64,000 nt of DNA, from assembly GCA_963665555.2 (NCBI GenBank), contig OY762308.1, forward strand, positions 2,790,001 through 2,854,000, given 5' to 3'. Below the pieces are notes generated by a model. The model did not search any database. It was given only the letters and a program-made list of their open reading frames with translations, and was not told the origin of the DNA. The position numbers and the translations under genes are program-made. Source of the DNA: CAXXXW01 sp963665555 (GTDB taxonomy: Bacteria; Pseudomonadota; Alphaproteobacteria; Thalassobaculales; Thalassobaculaceae). This document shows positions 28,774-36,682 of this stretch, piece by piece. The stretch's first letter is position 1. The number at the start of each line of letters is the position of its first letter.

Positions 28774-29229
28774 GTGGCGCGCGTCTATGTCTCCAGCGTC
28801 GTCGACGCCCCGGCCGGCCGGGTCTGGGAGCGGGTGCGGGACTTCAACGCCCTCCCCCGCTGGCACCCCCGCATCGCCGACAGCCATATCGAGAACGGCG
28901 AGCCGGCCGACAAGGTGGGCTGCGTGCGCAACTTCCGCCTGCAGAACGGCGACCGCATCCGCGAAAAGCTGCTGGCGTTGAGCGATTACGACCTGTTCTG
29001 CACCTATTCGATCCTGGAATCGCCGATGCCTCTGTCGGACTATGTCGCCACGCTGCGGCTCACGCCGGTGAGCGACGGCGACCGCTGCTTCGTCGAATGG
29101 TCGGCGGAGTTCGACTGCGCCGCCGAGGCGGAGGAGGACCTGGTGTCCGGCATCGGCCGCGATGTCTTCCAGACCGGCTTCGACGCGCTGAAGCGCCATT
29201 TCGGCGCCGGCCGGAACGGCGGCGGCTGA
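28774..29229 (+). CDS. SRPBCC family protein, copy 1
   Basis: A 151-residue START/Bet v1-type helix-grip protein starting at GTG 28774, 12 bases after the flotillin stop with GGAGGGCGG nearby. VYVSSVVDAPAGRVWERVRDFNALPRWHP is the typical SRPBCC N-terminus, and DRCFVEWSAEFD and a C-terminal helix (GFDALKRHFGA) complete it. Such folds bind hydrophobic ligands; CoxG of CO dehydrogenase clusters and polyketide cyclases belong here. The nearby molybdenum hydroxylase genes make a CoxG-like maturation or membrane-recruitment role plausible, but not proven. Confidence 0.87.
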   Translation: MARVYVSSVVDAPAGRVWERVRDFNALPRWHPRIADSHIENGEPADKVGCVRNFRLQNGDRIREKLLALSDYDLFCTYSILESPMPLSDYVATLRLTPVSDGDRCFVEWSAEFDCAAEAEEDLVSGIGRDVFQTGFDALKRHFGAGRNGGG

Positions 29230-29252
29230 GCCGGGGGAGCGGGAGGCGGCCC

Positions 29253-29711
29253 ATGCCCAGGGTGGTCAGGAGCACGGTGCTGGACCGGCCGCTGGAGGAG
29301 GCCTGGGCGGTGCTGCGCGACTTCAACGGCCACGACCGCTGGCATCCCGCCGTCGCCGAAAGCCAGGTCGAGAAGGGCCGCCCGGCCGACGCGGTGGGCT
29401 GCGTGCGCCGCTTCCGCATGGCCGACGGCGGCGAGTTGCGCGAGCGGCTGCTGAGCCTCTCCGACGCCGAGACGGCCTACAGCTATTGCCTGCTGGAAAC
29501 GCCGATCCCGCTGTTCAACTATGTCTCCCATGTGCGCCTGCTGCCGGTGACCGACGGCGACCGCACCTTCTGGCAGTGGCGCGGCGATTTCGACGCCCGC
29601 CCGGGCGAGGCCGACGCGATGGCGGCGCTGGTCGGCGGGGAAATATACGAGGCCGGGTTCGCGGCGATCCGCCGCCACCTGGCCGGGGAAGGAGCCGGAG
29701 AGGGAGGATGA
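29253..29711 (+). CDS. SRPBCC family protein, copy 2
   Basis: A 152-residue paralogue of the preceding gene with the same layout: TVLDRPLEEAWAVLRDFNGHDRWHP, EKGRPADAVGCVRRFRMADGG, LLETPIPLFNYVSHVRLLPV, RTFWQWRGDFDA. The two are clearly duplicates that have diverged. ATG 29253 follows GGGAGGCGGCCC. It ends four bases before the FAD-subunit gene. Binding two different ligands or partners is possible; no catalytic residues can be named. Confidence 0.87.
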   Translation: MPRVVRSTVLDRPLEEAWAVLRDFNGHDRWHPAVAESQVEKGRPADAVGCVRRFRMADGGELRERLLSLSDAETAYSYCLLETPIPLFNYVSHVRLLPVTDGDRTFWQWRGDFDARPGEADAMAALVGGEIYEAGFAAIRRHLAGEGAGEGG

Positions 29712-29715
29712 GCGG

Positions 29716-30537
29716 ATGAGCGTTTCGGTCCGAACCTTCGCGACGGCGGCCGAGGCGGCCGAGGCGGCTTCGCGCGACCGCGCGGCCCGGTTCCTCGGCG
29801 GCGGCACGCTGCTGATGCGCGCCGTCAACGAGGGCGACCGCTCCTTCTCCGCGCTGGTCCGCTCGACCGATCCCGCGCTGGCGGAGGTCCGGGCCGAGGG
29901 GGGGCGGATCGTCCTCGGCGCGGGGGCGACGATGGCCGCGATCCTGGCGCGGCCGGAACTGGACTTCCTGCATCCGGCGGCGCGCGCGGTCGGCGGCCCG
30001 GCGATCCGCAACATGGCGACCGTCGGCGGCAACCTGTTCGCGCCGCATCCCTACGGGGATTTCGCGACGGCGCTGCTGGCGCTCGACGCCGAGGCGGCGC
30101 TGGCGGGCGGCCGGACGGTTCCGCTCGCCGAGTTGTTGCGCGCGCGCGGGCAGGGGCCGCGCGAGGTCGTGCTGTCGGTCTCGCTGGCGCGGCCGCCGGC
30201 GGGCGCGTTCCGCTTCGCCAAGGCCTCGCGCGTCCGGCCGGCCGGCGCGGCGGTCGTGACCGTGGCCGCCTGCCTGCCGACGGGCGGCGGGGTCGTGCGC
30301 GGCGCGCGGGTCGCCTGGGGCGCGATGGGGCCGGCGCCGCTGCGCGCGACGGCGGTCGAACGGGCGCTGGAGGGACGGCGGCTGGACGAGGAGGGCGTCG
30401 CGCCGGCGCTGGCGGCGGCGGCGGAGGGGACCGCGCCCCCCTCGGACGCGCTCGCCTCGGAATGGTATCGCCGCGAGGTCGCGCCGGTGCACCTCGGGCG
30501 GCTGTTGCTCGGCGGCGGGGAGGGCGCGCGGCGATGA
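29716..30537 (+). CDS. Molybdenum hydroxylase FAD-binding subunit (CoxM/xanthine dehydrogenase type)
   Basis: A 273-residue medium subunit that passes electrons from the iron-sulfur subunit to an acceptor through FAD. The two FAD-binding signatures are ARFLGGGTLLMRAV (about residues 24-37) and IRNMATVGGNLFAPHPYGD (about 96-114). A CO-dehydrogenase-flavoprotein C-terminal domain follows. GGAGG precedes ATG 29716. It overlaps the iron-sulfur subunit by four bases (ATGA), as usual in coxMSL-type operons. Confidence 0.93.
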   Translation: MSVSVRTFATAAEAAEAASRDRAARFLGGGTLLMRAVNEGDRSFSALVRSTDPALAEVRAEGGRIVLGAGATMAAILARPELDFLHPAARAVGGPAIRNMATVGGNLFAPHPYGDFATALLALDAEAALAGGRTVPLAELLRARGQGPREVVLSVSLARPPAGAFRFAKASRVRPAGAAVVTVAACLPTGGGVVRGARVAWGAMGPAPLRATAVERALEGRRLDEEGVAPALAAAAEGTAPPSDALASEWYRREVAPVHLGRLLLGGGEGARR

Positions 30538-31016
30538 AGAAACCCGTCCGGTTCCGCCTGAACGGCGCCGAGAAGGCCGTGTTCGCCGACGAGGGCGCCA
30601 ACCTGCTCGACGTGCTGCGCGGCGTCGTGGGCGACCTCACGCCCAAGCGGGGCTGCGCCCAGGGCGGCTGCGGCGCCTGCACGGTGCTGGTCGGGGGCGA
30701 GGCCCGCCTCGCCTGCCTGACGCTGGCCGAGGCGGCGGAGGGGCTGGAGATCGCCACCGCCGCCGGCCTGCCGGCCGACGGGACCCACCCGCTGCAGGAG
30801 GCGTTCATGGCGCGCTTCGCCGCCCAGTGCGGCTTCTGCACGCCGGGGATGCTGATGGCGGCGAAGGCCCTGCTCGACCGCGACCCGGCGCCGGACCGGG
30901 CGGCGGCGGTCGAGGCGATTTCGGGCAACCTTTGCCGCTGCACCGGCTACGAACCGATCGTCGAAGCCATCCTCGACGCCGCCGGCCGGCGCGGGGAGCG
31001 GGGAGACCGGCCATGA
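30534..31016 (+). CDS. Molybdenum hydroxylase 2Fe-2S subunit (CoxS type)
   Basis: A 160-residue small subunit with two [2Fe-2S] clusters. Plant-ferredoxin-type cysteines are in KRGCAQGGCGACTVLVGG with a fourth at RLACLTL. The second cluster cysteines are in QCGFCTPGMLMAAKALL and GNLCRCTGYEPIVEAI. All eight ligands are present. It relays electrons between the molybdopterin site and FAD and overlaps both neighbours by four bases. Confidence 0.95.
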   Translation: MKKPVRFRLNGAEKAVFADEGANLLDVLRGVVGDLTPKRGCAQGGCGACTVLVGGEARLACLTLAEAAEGLEIATAAGLPADGTHPLQEAFMARFAAQCGFCTPGMLMAAKALLDRDPAPDRAAAVEAISGNLCRCTGYEPIVEAILDAAGRRGERGDRP

Positions 31017-32746
31017 GCGTCGAGTTCCGCAAGGACCTGTTCGCCGGCGAGCGCGAGGACGGCCTGGTCGAGGTCGGCCGGCCGACGCGCCGCCAGGACA
31101 TCCTGGGCCATGTGACGGGCCGGTCGCCCTTCTACGACGACCGGCTGTACGAGGGGCTGCTGCACATGCGCTGCGCCCGCTCGCCGCACCACCACGCGCG
31201 CATCCGCTCGATCGACACGGCCGAGGCGGCGCGGATGCCCGGCGTGGTCCGGGTCGTGCTCGGCGCGGACGTGCCCAACAACCTGAACACGCTGCTCGGC
31301 CTGATGGATTTCGGGCGCGACGACGAGCCGATGCTCTCGACCGGGAAGGTCGGCTACCGGGGCGAGCCGGTGGCCGCCGTGATCGCCGGGACCGAACGCC
31401 AGGCCCGCGACGCGGCGGCGGCGATCCGCGTCTCCTGGGAGGAGCTTCCCCATGTCCTCGACGTGGAGGAGGCGCTGGCCCCCGGCGCGCCGGTGGTGAA
31501 CGAGGTCTATCCCAACAACAGCTTCGACTACCACGACAAGTACGACCACCAGAAACTGCGCTTCGGCGACGTGGAGGCGGCCTTCGCCCGGGCCGACCGG
31601 GTCGTCGAGGGGCGCTACCGGATGTCGCCGATCGAGCAGGCGCCGATCGAGACCAACGGCGCCATCGCCGCGCGCGAGACCAACGACCGCTACGTCTGCC
31701 ACACCAGCACGCAGGCGCTGTTCTTCTCGCTCGCGACGGCGTCCAGGCTGCTGGAGCTGCCGTCGAACCGGCTGCATTTCGTCGGCGGCACCGTCGGCGG
31801 CGGCTTCGGCGGCAAGGTGGACAGCGTCGTCGAGCCGATGGCCATCCTCGGCTGCATGTTGACCGGGCGGCCGGTCAAGTTCGCCTGGGACCGGGCCGAG
31901 GAGATGCAGGTGGGCGCGCCGCGCGGCGCCGAATTGTGGGTCCTGAAGGACGGGATCGCCCGCGACGGCCGCATCCTCGCGCGCAAGTTCGCCGGCTATT
32001 TCGACAGCGGCGCCTATACGCGGCTCTCCAGCTACGCCGTCGTCAAGGCGACCGGGCACCTGCCCGGCCCCTACACGATCCCCAACGTGGCCTCGGACAT
32101 TTTCTGCGTCTTCACCAACCGCACGCCGGCGACGGCGATGCGCGGCTTCGGGATCACCGGGGTGGACTTCGCCATCGAATGCCAGATGGACCGCGCCGCC
32201 CACGCGATCGGCATGGACCCGGTGGAGTTCCGGCTGCTGAACGCCTACCGCGACGGCGACATGAAGCCGCACCGGCGGACCGCGAAGAACTGCGCGGCGA
32301 TCGAATGCATCCAGGTCGCGGCCGGCAAGGCGGACTGGCCGATCGGCGCGGACTTCGCCGCCATGTCCTCGACGCAAGGCGGCGGCGGGGAGCGGGCGCG
32401 CATTCCCGCCACCGCGACGGACGAGGACGGCCGCGTCGGCGAGCGCCGGGCCGGCCGCGCCGCGCCGGGGCCGCGGCGGACGCTCCCGCCGACGCAACCG
32501 CCCGCCGAGGCGCCGGCGGCCGGAGCGGCGACCCCGCCCCGCGCGCCGGCCGCGCCCGTCCAGGCGCCGCCGTCCTACGCCCATCCGGCCGCCGCGCCGG
32601 CCTGGGACCGGGCGGCCGCGCCCGCGCCGCCGCCCTCCCCGCCGCCGCCGCGCGAACCGCCGCCGGCTCCCGAACCGCCGCCGGCCCCGGCCGGGCGCGC
32701 GCGCTACAGCCGCTTCGCCACCAACGCGGGCTTGAGGAGGCGCTGA
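31013..32746 (+). CDS. Molybdenum hydroxylase large subunit, N-terminal half, with a Pro-rich tail
   Basis: A 577-residue protein corresponding to the first part of a CoxL/xanthine dehydrogenase large subunit: GRPTRRQDILGHVTGRSPFYDD, HARIRSIDTAEAARMPGV, GEPVAAVIAG, then VGGTVGGGFGGKVD and ATAMRGFGITGVDFAIE. The domain breaks off near GKADWPI. About 110 residues of Pro/Ala-rich low-complexity sequence follow, ending RRR and stop. The CO dehydrogenase active-site loop (AYxCSFR) is absent; AMRGFGIT is in its place. The next gene supplies the rest and starts at the last base of this stop (TGATG). Confidence 0.88.
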   Translation: MSVEFRKDLFAGEREDGLVEVGRPTRRQDILGHVTGRSPFYDDRLYEGLLHMRCARSPHHHARIRSIDTAEAARMPGVVRVVLGADVPNNLNTLLGLMDFGRDDEPMLSTGKVGYRGEPVAAVIAGTERQARDAAAAIRVSWEELPHVLDVEEALAPGAPVVNEVYPNNSFDYHDKYDHQKLRFGDVEAAFARADRVVEGRYRMSPIEQAPIETNGAIAARETNDRYVCHTSTQALFFSLATASRLLELPSNRLHFVGGTVGGGFGGKVDSVVEPMAILGCMLTGRPVKFAWDRAEEMQVGAPRGAELWVLKDGIARDGRILARKFAGYFDSGAYTRLSSYAVVKATGHLPGPYTIPNVASDIFCVFTNRTPATAMRGFGITGVDFAIECQMDRAAHAIGMDPVEFRLLNAYRDGDMKPHRRTAKNCAAIECIQVAAGKADWPIGADFAAMSSTQGGGGERARIPATATDEDGRVGERRAGRAAPGPRRTLPPTQPPAEAPAAGAATPPRAPAAPVQAPPSYAHPAAAPAWDRAAAPAPPPSPPPPREPPPAPEPPPAPAGRARYSRFATNAGLRRR

Positions 32747-33777
32747 TGACGATCCACAAGGGGCGGGGCTTCGCCGCCATCAACTACCCCATCGGCATGA
32801 ACCTCGGCGGCGACCCGAGCCAGGCGCTGGTGCATTCCAGCCCGGACGGCAAGTTCGGCGTCGCGCTGTCGTCGATCGACCTCGGCCAGGGCATGAAATC
32901 GGTCACCCGCCAGATCGCGGCCGAGACGCTGGGCGTGCCGGTGGAGGATGTCTACGTCGACACCGCCGACAGCGACACCGGCCCGCACTGCATGGGGTCC
33001 TTCGCCTCGCGCGGCACGCACCGGGTCGGCAACGCCGTGATCGCGGCGGCCCGGGAGGCGCGCGCGGTCATGCTGGAGGCGGCGGCGGAGGAGCTGGAGG
33101 TGGACGCCGCCGACCTGGAGACCGACGGCAGGGGGAGCATCCATGTGCGCGGCGCGCCGTCGCGCTCGATCTCCACCGGCGACGCCTGCAACGCGGCGCA
33201 ATTCAAGCACGGCAAGACCGTTTCCGGCCGCGGCATCTTCCTGATCCCGCTTTCCGAGGTCGATCCCGAAACCGGCGAGATGACGCCGGTGTCGTGCTAC
33301 GCCCACGCCGCGCTGGCGGTCCGGGTCGAGGTGGACGACGAGACCGGGGAGGTGCGGGTCGAGAAGATCGATTCGGCCTACGAGGTCGGCCGCGCCATCA
33401 ACCCTCGGCTGGTCGAGCAGCAGCTTGTCGGCGGCGCCTGGATGGGGCTGAGCCACGCGCTCTACGAGACGACGGAGCCGTACTATCCCGACCGCGCCCA
33501 CGGCCCGGTGGATTTCGGCCAGTACGCCATGCCGGGGCCGGGCGACATCGCGCGCCACGACATCGCCATCCTGGAGCGCCCCGCGCCCGACGGCCCGTTC
33601 GGCGGCAAGGGGCCGGGGGAGATGTGCGCCAACCCGGTGATGCCGGCCATCGCCAACGCGGTGTTCGACGCGGTGGGCGTGCGGGTGGACGAACTGCCGA
33701 TCACGCCGGAGAAGGTGCTGCGCGGCATCCGGGCCAATGGCGGCGCCCGGCCGGGCTGGCGCGACCGGGAGCCGTAG
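32746..33777 (+). CDS. Molybdenum hydroxylase large subunit, C-terminal half
   Basis: A 343-residue protein equal to the second molybdopterin-binding domain: GRGFAAINYPIGMNLGGDPSQALVH, LSSIDLGQGMKSVTRQIAAETLG, FASRGTHRVGNAV, KIDSAYEVGRAINPRLVEQQ and GGKGPGEMCANPVMPAIANAV. The Glu of GPGE corresponds to the catalytic base of xanthine dehydrogenase. Start ATG 32746 overlaps the stop of the preceding half by one base, so the two halves are probably made together and assemble. No frameshift is apparent: each half has its own clean start and stop and a spacer tail. Confidence 0.88.
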   Translation: MTIHKGRGFAAINYPIGMNLGGDPSQALVHSSPDGKFGVALSSIDLGQGMKSVTRQIAAETLGVPVEDVYVDTADSDTGPHCMGSFASRGTHRVGNAVIAAAREARAVMLEAAAEELEVDAADLETDGRGSIHVRGAPSRSISTGDACNAAQFKHGKTVSGRGIFLIPLSEVDPETGEMTPVSCYAHAALAVRVEVDDETGEVRVEKIDSAYEVGRAINPRLVEQQLVGGAWMGLSHALYETTEPYYPDRAHGPVDFGQYAMPGPGDIARHDIAILERPAPDGPFGGKGPGEMCANPVMPAIANAVFDAVGVRVDELPITPEKVLRGIRANGGARPGWRDREP

Positions 33778-33780
33778 GCC

Positions 33781-34662
33781 GTGCCCGTCCGGCGCGTCGT
33801 CGACGGGATCGGCTCCCCGGAGGAGCTGGCCGCGGCGCTCGGCGCGGCGCAGTACCTGTCGGACGAGGGGCTGTCCACGGCCGCCTATCTCGCGCTGGCG
33901 CTCGGCAAGCCGCTGCTGCTGGAGGGCGCGCCGGGCGTGGGGAAGACCGAGGCGGCCAAGGCGCTCGCCTCGGCGCTGGGGCGGCGCGCGATCCGGCTGC
34001 AATGCTACGAGGGCATCGACGCCGCCGCCGCGCTCTACGAGTGGAACTACCCGCGCCAGATGCTGGCGATCCGCCAGGCCGGCGACGAGTACGTGAACAT
34101 CTACCGCGACGAGTTCCTGATCGCGCGGCCGATGCTCGACGCGCTCAGGACCGGCGCCAACGCGCTGCTGCTGATCGACGAGATCGACCGTTCGGACCAC
34201 GAGTTCGAGGCGTTCCTGCTGGAGTTCCTCTCCGACTTCCAGATCTCGATCCCCGAACGCGGCACGGCGCGGGCCGAGACCTTGCCGGCGGTGGTGCTGA
34301 CCTCCAACCGCACCCGCGAACTGCACGAGGCGCTCCGGCGGCGCTGCGTGTACCACTGGATCGACTATCCCGACCCGGCGCGCGAGGCGGCGATCGTGAT
34401 GGTCCGGGCCAGTTCCGTCGCCCGCGACACCGCCGACCGGATTGTCGCCGCCGTCGGCCGGCTCAGGGCCGAGCCGCTGGCCAAGCCGCCCGGCGTCGCC
34501 GAGACGGTCGAATGGGCCGAGGCGGCGAGCCTGCTGCGCGAGCGCGGCGCGCCCTGGCCGGAGGCGTTCCGGCGCGCCATCGGCGTCGCGCTGAAGGACC
34601 GGGACGACCTCGATTTCGTCGCGCCCCGGCTCGACGGCATCGTGACCGGGCGGGCGGCGTGA
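33781..34662 (+). CDS. MoxR-family AAA+ ATPase (CoxD-like)
   Basis: A 293-residue AAA+ ATPase with Walker A LLEGAPGVGKTEAAKALA (about 40-57), Walker B ALLLIDEIDRSDHEFE and sensor-1 VVLTSNRTRELHEAL, then RRCVYHWIDYPDP. CoxD of the carbon monoxide dehydrogenase cluster is the closest known type; with CoxE it matures the molybdenum site. GTG 33781 is three bases after the previous stop. The next gene, a VWA protein, overlaps it, the classic MoxR-VWA pair. Confidence 0.9.
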   Translation: MPVRRVVDGIGSPEELAAALGAAQYLSDEGLSTAAYLALALGKPLLLEGAPGVGKTEAAKALASALGRRAIRLQCYEGIDAAAALYEWNYPRQMLAIRQAGDEYVNIYRDEFLIARPMLDALRTGANALLLIDEIDRSDHEFEAFLLEFLSDFQISIPERGTARAETLPAVVLTSNRTRELHEALRRRCVYHWIDYPDPAREAAIVMVRASSVARDTADRIVAAVGRLRAEPLAKPPGVAETVEWAEAASLLRERGAPWPEAFRRAIGVALKDRDDLDFVAPRLDGIVTGRAA

Positions 34663-35777
34663 CCGGCGCGCCGCCCCTGCCCCGCGCGGCGCGGCCGCTG
34701 GCGGCCTTCCCGCCGCTGCTGCGCGAACACGGTTTCGCCGTCGCGCCGGAGCAGACGGTCGGCTTCGTGGCCGCCGTCGGGCTGCTGGGGCCGCGCGACA
34801 TGGCCTCGATCCACCGGGCCGCGCGGGCGACGCTGGCCCCGCCGCCGGAGCGCCGCGACGAGTTCGACGCGCTGTTCCGCGCCCTGTTCCTCGGCCAGAC
34901 CCTGCCCGCCCCGGCCGAGGGCGCCGCCGACGACTCTCCGCGCGCGGCGGACGACGAGGACGGCGGCGCGGACGACCTCCCGGAGCCGGAAGAAGCGAAC
35001 GAGGCCGGCGGCGCGGCGGCGGCGACCGAGCTGCTCTCCCTCCGCCGTTTCGCCGAGCGCGACGAGGCCGAGGCGCTGCGCCGGTTCCGCCGCGCCGCGC
35101 CGGAGAAGCTGCCCCGCCGGCGGTCGCGCCGCCGGGCGCCGGCGCGGCGCGGCGGCGGCCTCGACATGCGCCGCGCGCTCCGCCAGGCGGCGCGCCACGA
35201 CGGCGAGGCGCTTGAGCTTCCGCGCCGGCGCCGGCGCCGGACGGCGCGCCGGATCGTGCTGCTGGTCGACATTTCCGGCTCGATGAAGGAGCGGACCGAC
35301 GCGCATCTCCGCTTCGCCCACGCGCTGGTCCGCGCCGGCGGGCGGGTCGAGGTTTTCACCGTCGGCACCCGCCTCACCCGCGTCACGCGCTCGCTGGCGC
35401 TGGCGAACCGGGAGCGCGCGCTGGAGCGCGCCGCCGGCGCGGTCGCGGACTGGGACGGCGGCACGAGGCTGGGCGACGCGCTGGCGGCGTTCCTCGCCGT
35501 GCCGCGCTTCGCCGGCTTCGCGCGCGGCGCGCTCGCCATCGTGCTGTCGGACGGGCTGGAGCGCGGCGGGCCGGAGGCGCTGGAGGCGGCGGCGGAGCGG
35601 CTGTCCCGCCTCGCCTGGCGGCTGGTCTGGCTGACGCCGCTCGCCGACGGGCCGGACTGGCGCCCGGAGACCGGGGCGATGCGCGCGATCCTGCCCCATA
35701 TCGACCTGCTGGACGCCGCCGGGGGGACGGCGGCGCTGTGCCGGCGGGCGCTGGCGCTGGAGGAGGCGCTCCGATGA
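34659..35777 (+). CDS. VWA-domain protein (CoxE-like)
   Basis: A 372-residue partner of the MoxR ATPase, GTG 34659 inside its stop. The N-terminal helical part is followed by an acidic linker (about 85-115) and an Arg-rich stretch. The von Willebrand A domain begins RIVLLVDISGSMKERTD, an intact MIDAS DxSxS. Asp/Thr ligands appear in DWDGGTRLGDAL and IVLSDGLERGG. CoxE family members act in metallo-cofactor maturation. It overlaps the amidohydrolase gene by four bases. Confidence 0.9.
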   Translation: MTGAPPLPRAARPLAAFPPLLREHGFAVAPEQTVGFVAAVGLLGPRDMASIHRAARATLAPPPERRDEFDALFRALFLGQTLPAPAEGAADDSPRAADDEDGGADDLPEPEEANEAGGAAAATELLSLRRFAERDEAEALRRFRRAAPEKLPRRRSRRRAPARRGGGLDMRRALRQAARHDGEALELPRRRRRRTARRIVLLVDISGSMKERTDAHLRFAHALVRAGGRVEVFTVGTRLTRVTRSLALANRERALERAAGAVADWDGGTRLGDALAAFLAVPRFAGFARGALAIVLSDGLERGGPEALEAAAERLSRLAWRLVWLTPLADGPDWRPETGAMRAILPHIDLLDAAGGTAALCRRALALEEALR

Positions 35778-36652
35778 TCGTCGACGCGCACCACCATATC
35801 TGGCGCCGCGCCGACCTGCCCTGGCTGGAGGGGCCGGAGCGGCCGCGCATCTTCGGCCCCTACGGGGCGATCCGGCGCGACTACCCGATCGCCGAGTACC
35901 TCGACGACATCGCCGGGTCCGGCGTCGGCAAGTCGGTGTATGTCCAGGCCAACTGGCCGCCGGAGCGCCACGCCGAGGAGGCCGCCTGGGTGCAATCGGT
36001 GGCGGACGAAAGCGGCTGGCCCCACGCCATCGTCGGCTACGCGGACCTGGCGGACGGGGACGCGCGGCCGCGGCTGGAGCGGCTCGCTTCCGTCCCGCTG
36101 ATGCGCGGCCTGCGCCAGCAATTCCACTGGCACGAAAACCCCGAATACCGTTTCGCCGCCCGCCCCGATCTCGCCGAAGACCCCGCCGTCCGGCGCAACG
36201 TCGCGCTCCTCGCCGATTACGGCTGGTGCTTCGAACTCCAGGTCTTCGCGCCGCAGACGGCGGGCGCGGCGGCGCTGGCGCGGGCCTGTCCGGGCGTGAC
36301 CTTCGTCCTGCAGCACGCCGGGATGCCGGAGGACCTGTCGCCGCCGGGCCGCGCGGCGTGGCGCGAGGGCATGGCGCGGCTGGCCGGCGAGCCGAACGTC
36401 GTCTGCAAGCTCTCCGCGCTCGGCACCTTCGTCCGGCGCAACGACCCGGCGCTGGTCGCCGAAATCGTCGGCGAGGCGGTGAGGACATTCGGGGCGGAAC
36501 GCTGCCTGTTCGGCTCCAACTTCCCGATCGAGAAACTGTGGACCGGCTACGGCCCGCTTCTGGCGGCGTTCCGCGAGGCGACGGCCGGCCTCGCGGAGGC
36601 GGAGCGGCGCGCGATCTTCCACGACACGGCCGCGCGGGTCTATCGTCTCTAG
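35774..36652 (+). CDS. Amidohydrolase family 2 protein
   Basis: A 292-residue TIM-barrel hydrolase starting MIVDAHHHIWRRADLPWLEG (ATG 35774). HxH-type metal-site residues are in VDAHHHIW, further active-site residues in LRQQFHWHENPEY and FVLQHAGMPEDL, and the terminal Asp/Asn region is LFGSNFPIEKLWTGYG, where Asn replaces the usual Asp of GSD. The family includes L-fuconolactonase, 2-pyrone-4,6-dicarboxylate lactonase and related lactonases. Its place after the hydroxylase genes suggests hydrolysis of a ring or lactone formed in the pathway (inference). Confidence 0.85.
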   Translation: MIVDAHHHIWRRADLPWLEGPERPRIFGPYGAIRRDYPIAEYLDDIAGSGVGKSVYVQANWPPERHAEEAAWVQSVADESGWPHAIVGYADLADGDARPRLERLASVPLMRGLRQQFHWHENPEYRFAARPDLAEDPAVRRNVALLADYGWCFELQVFAPQTAGAAALARACPGVTFVLQHAGMPEDLSPPGRAAWREGMARLAGEPNVVCKLSALGTFVRRNDPALVAEIVGEAVRTFGAERCLFGSNFPIEKLWTGYGPLLAAFREATAGLAEAERRAIFHDTAARVYRL

Positions 36653-36682
36653 CGCGGCGCGAGCGAAAGAAGGGGAACGACC

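Noticed and set aside
29716..35777. Reading the cluster as a carbon monoxide dehydrogenase
   Set aside because: The large subunit lacks the CO dehydrogenase loop and is split in two; only the accessory genes are Cox-like.
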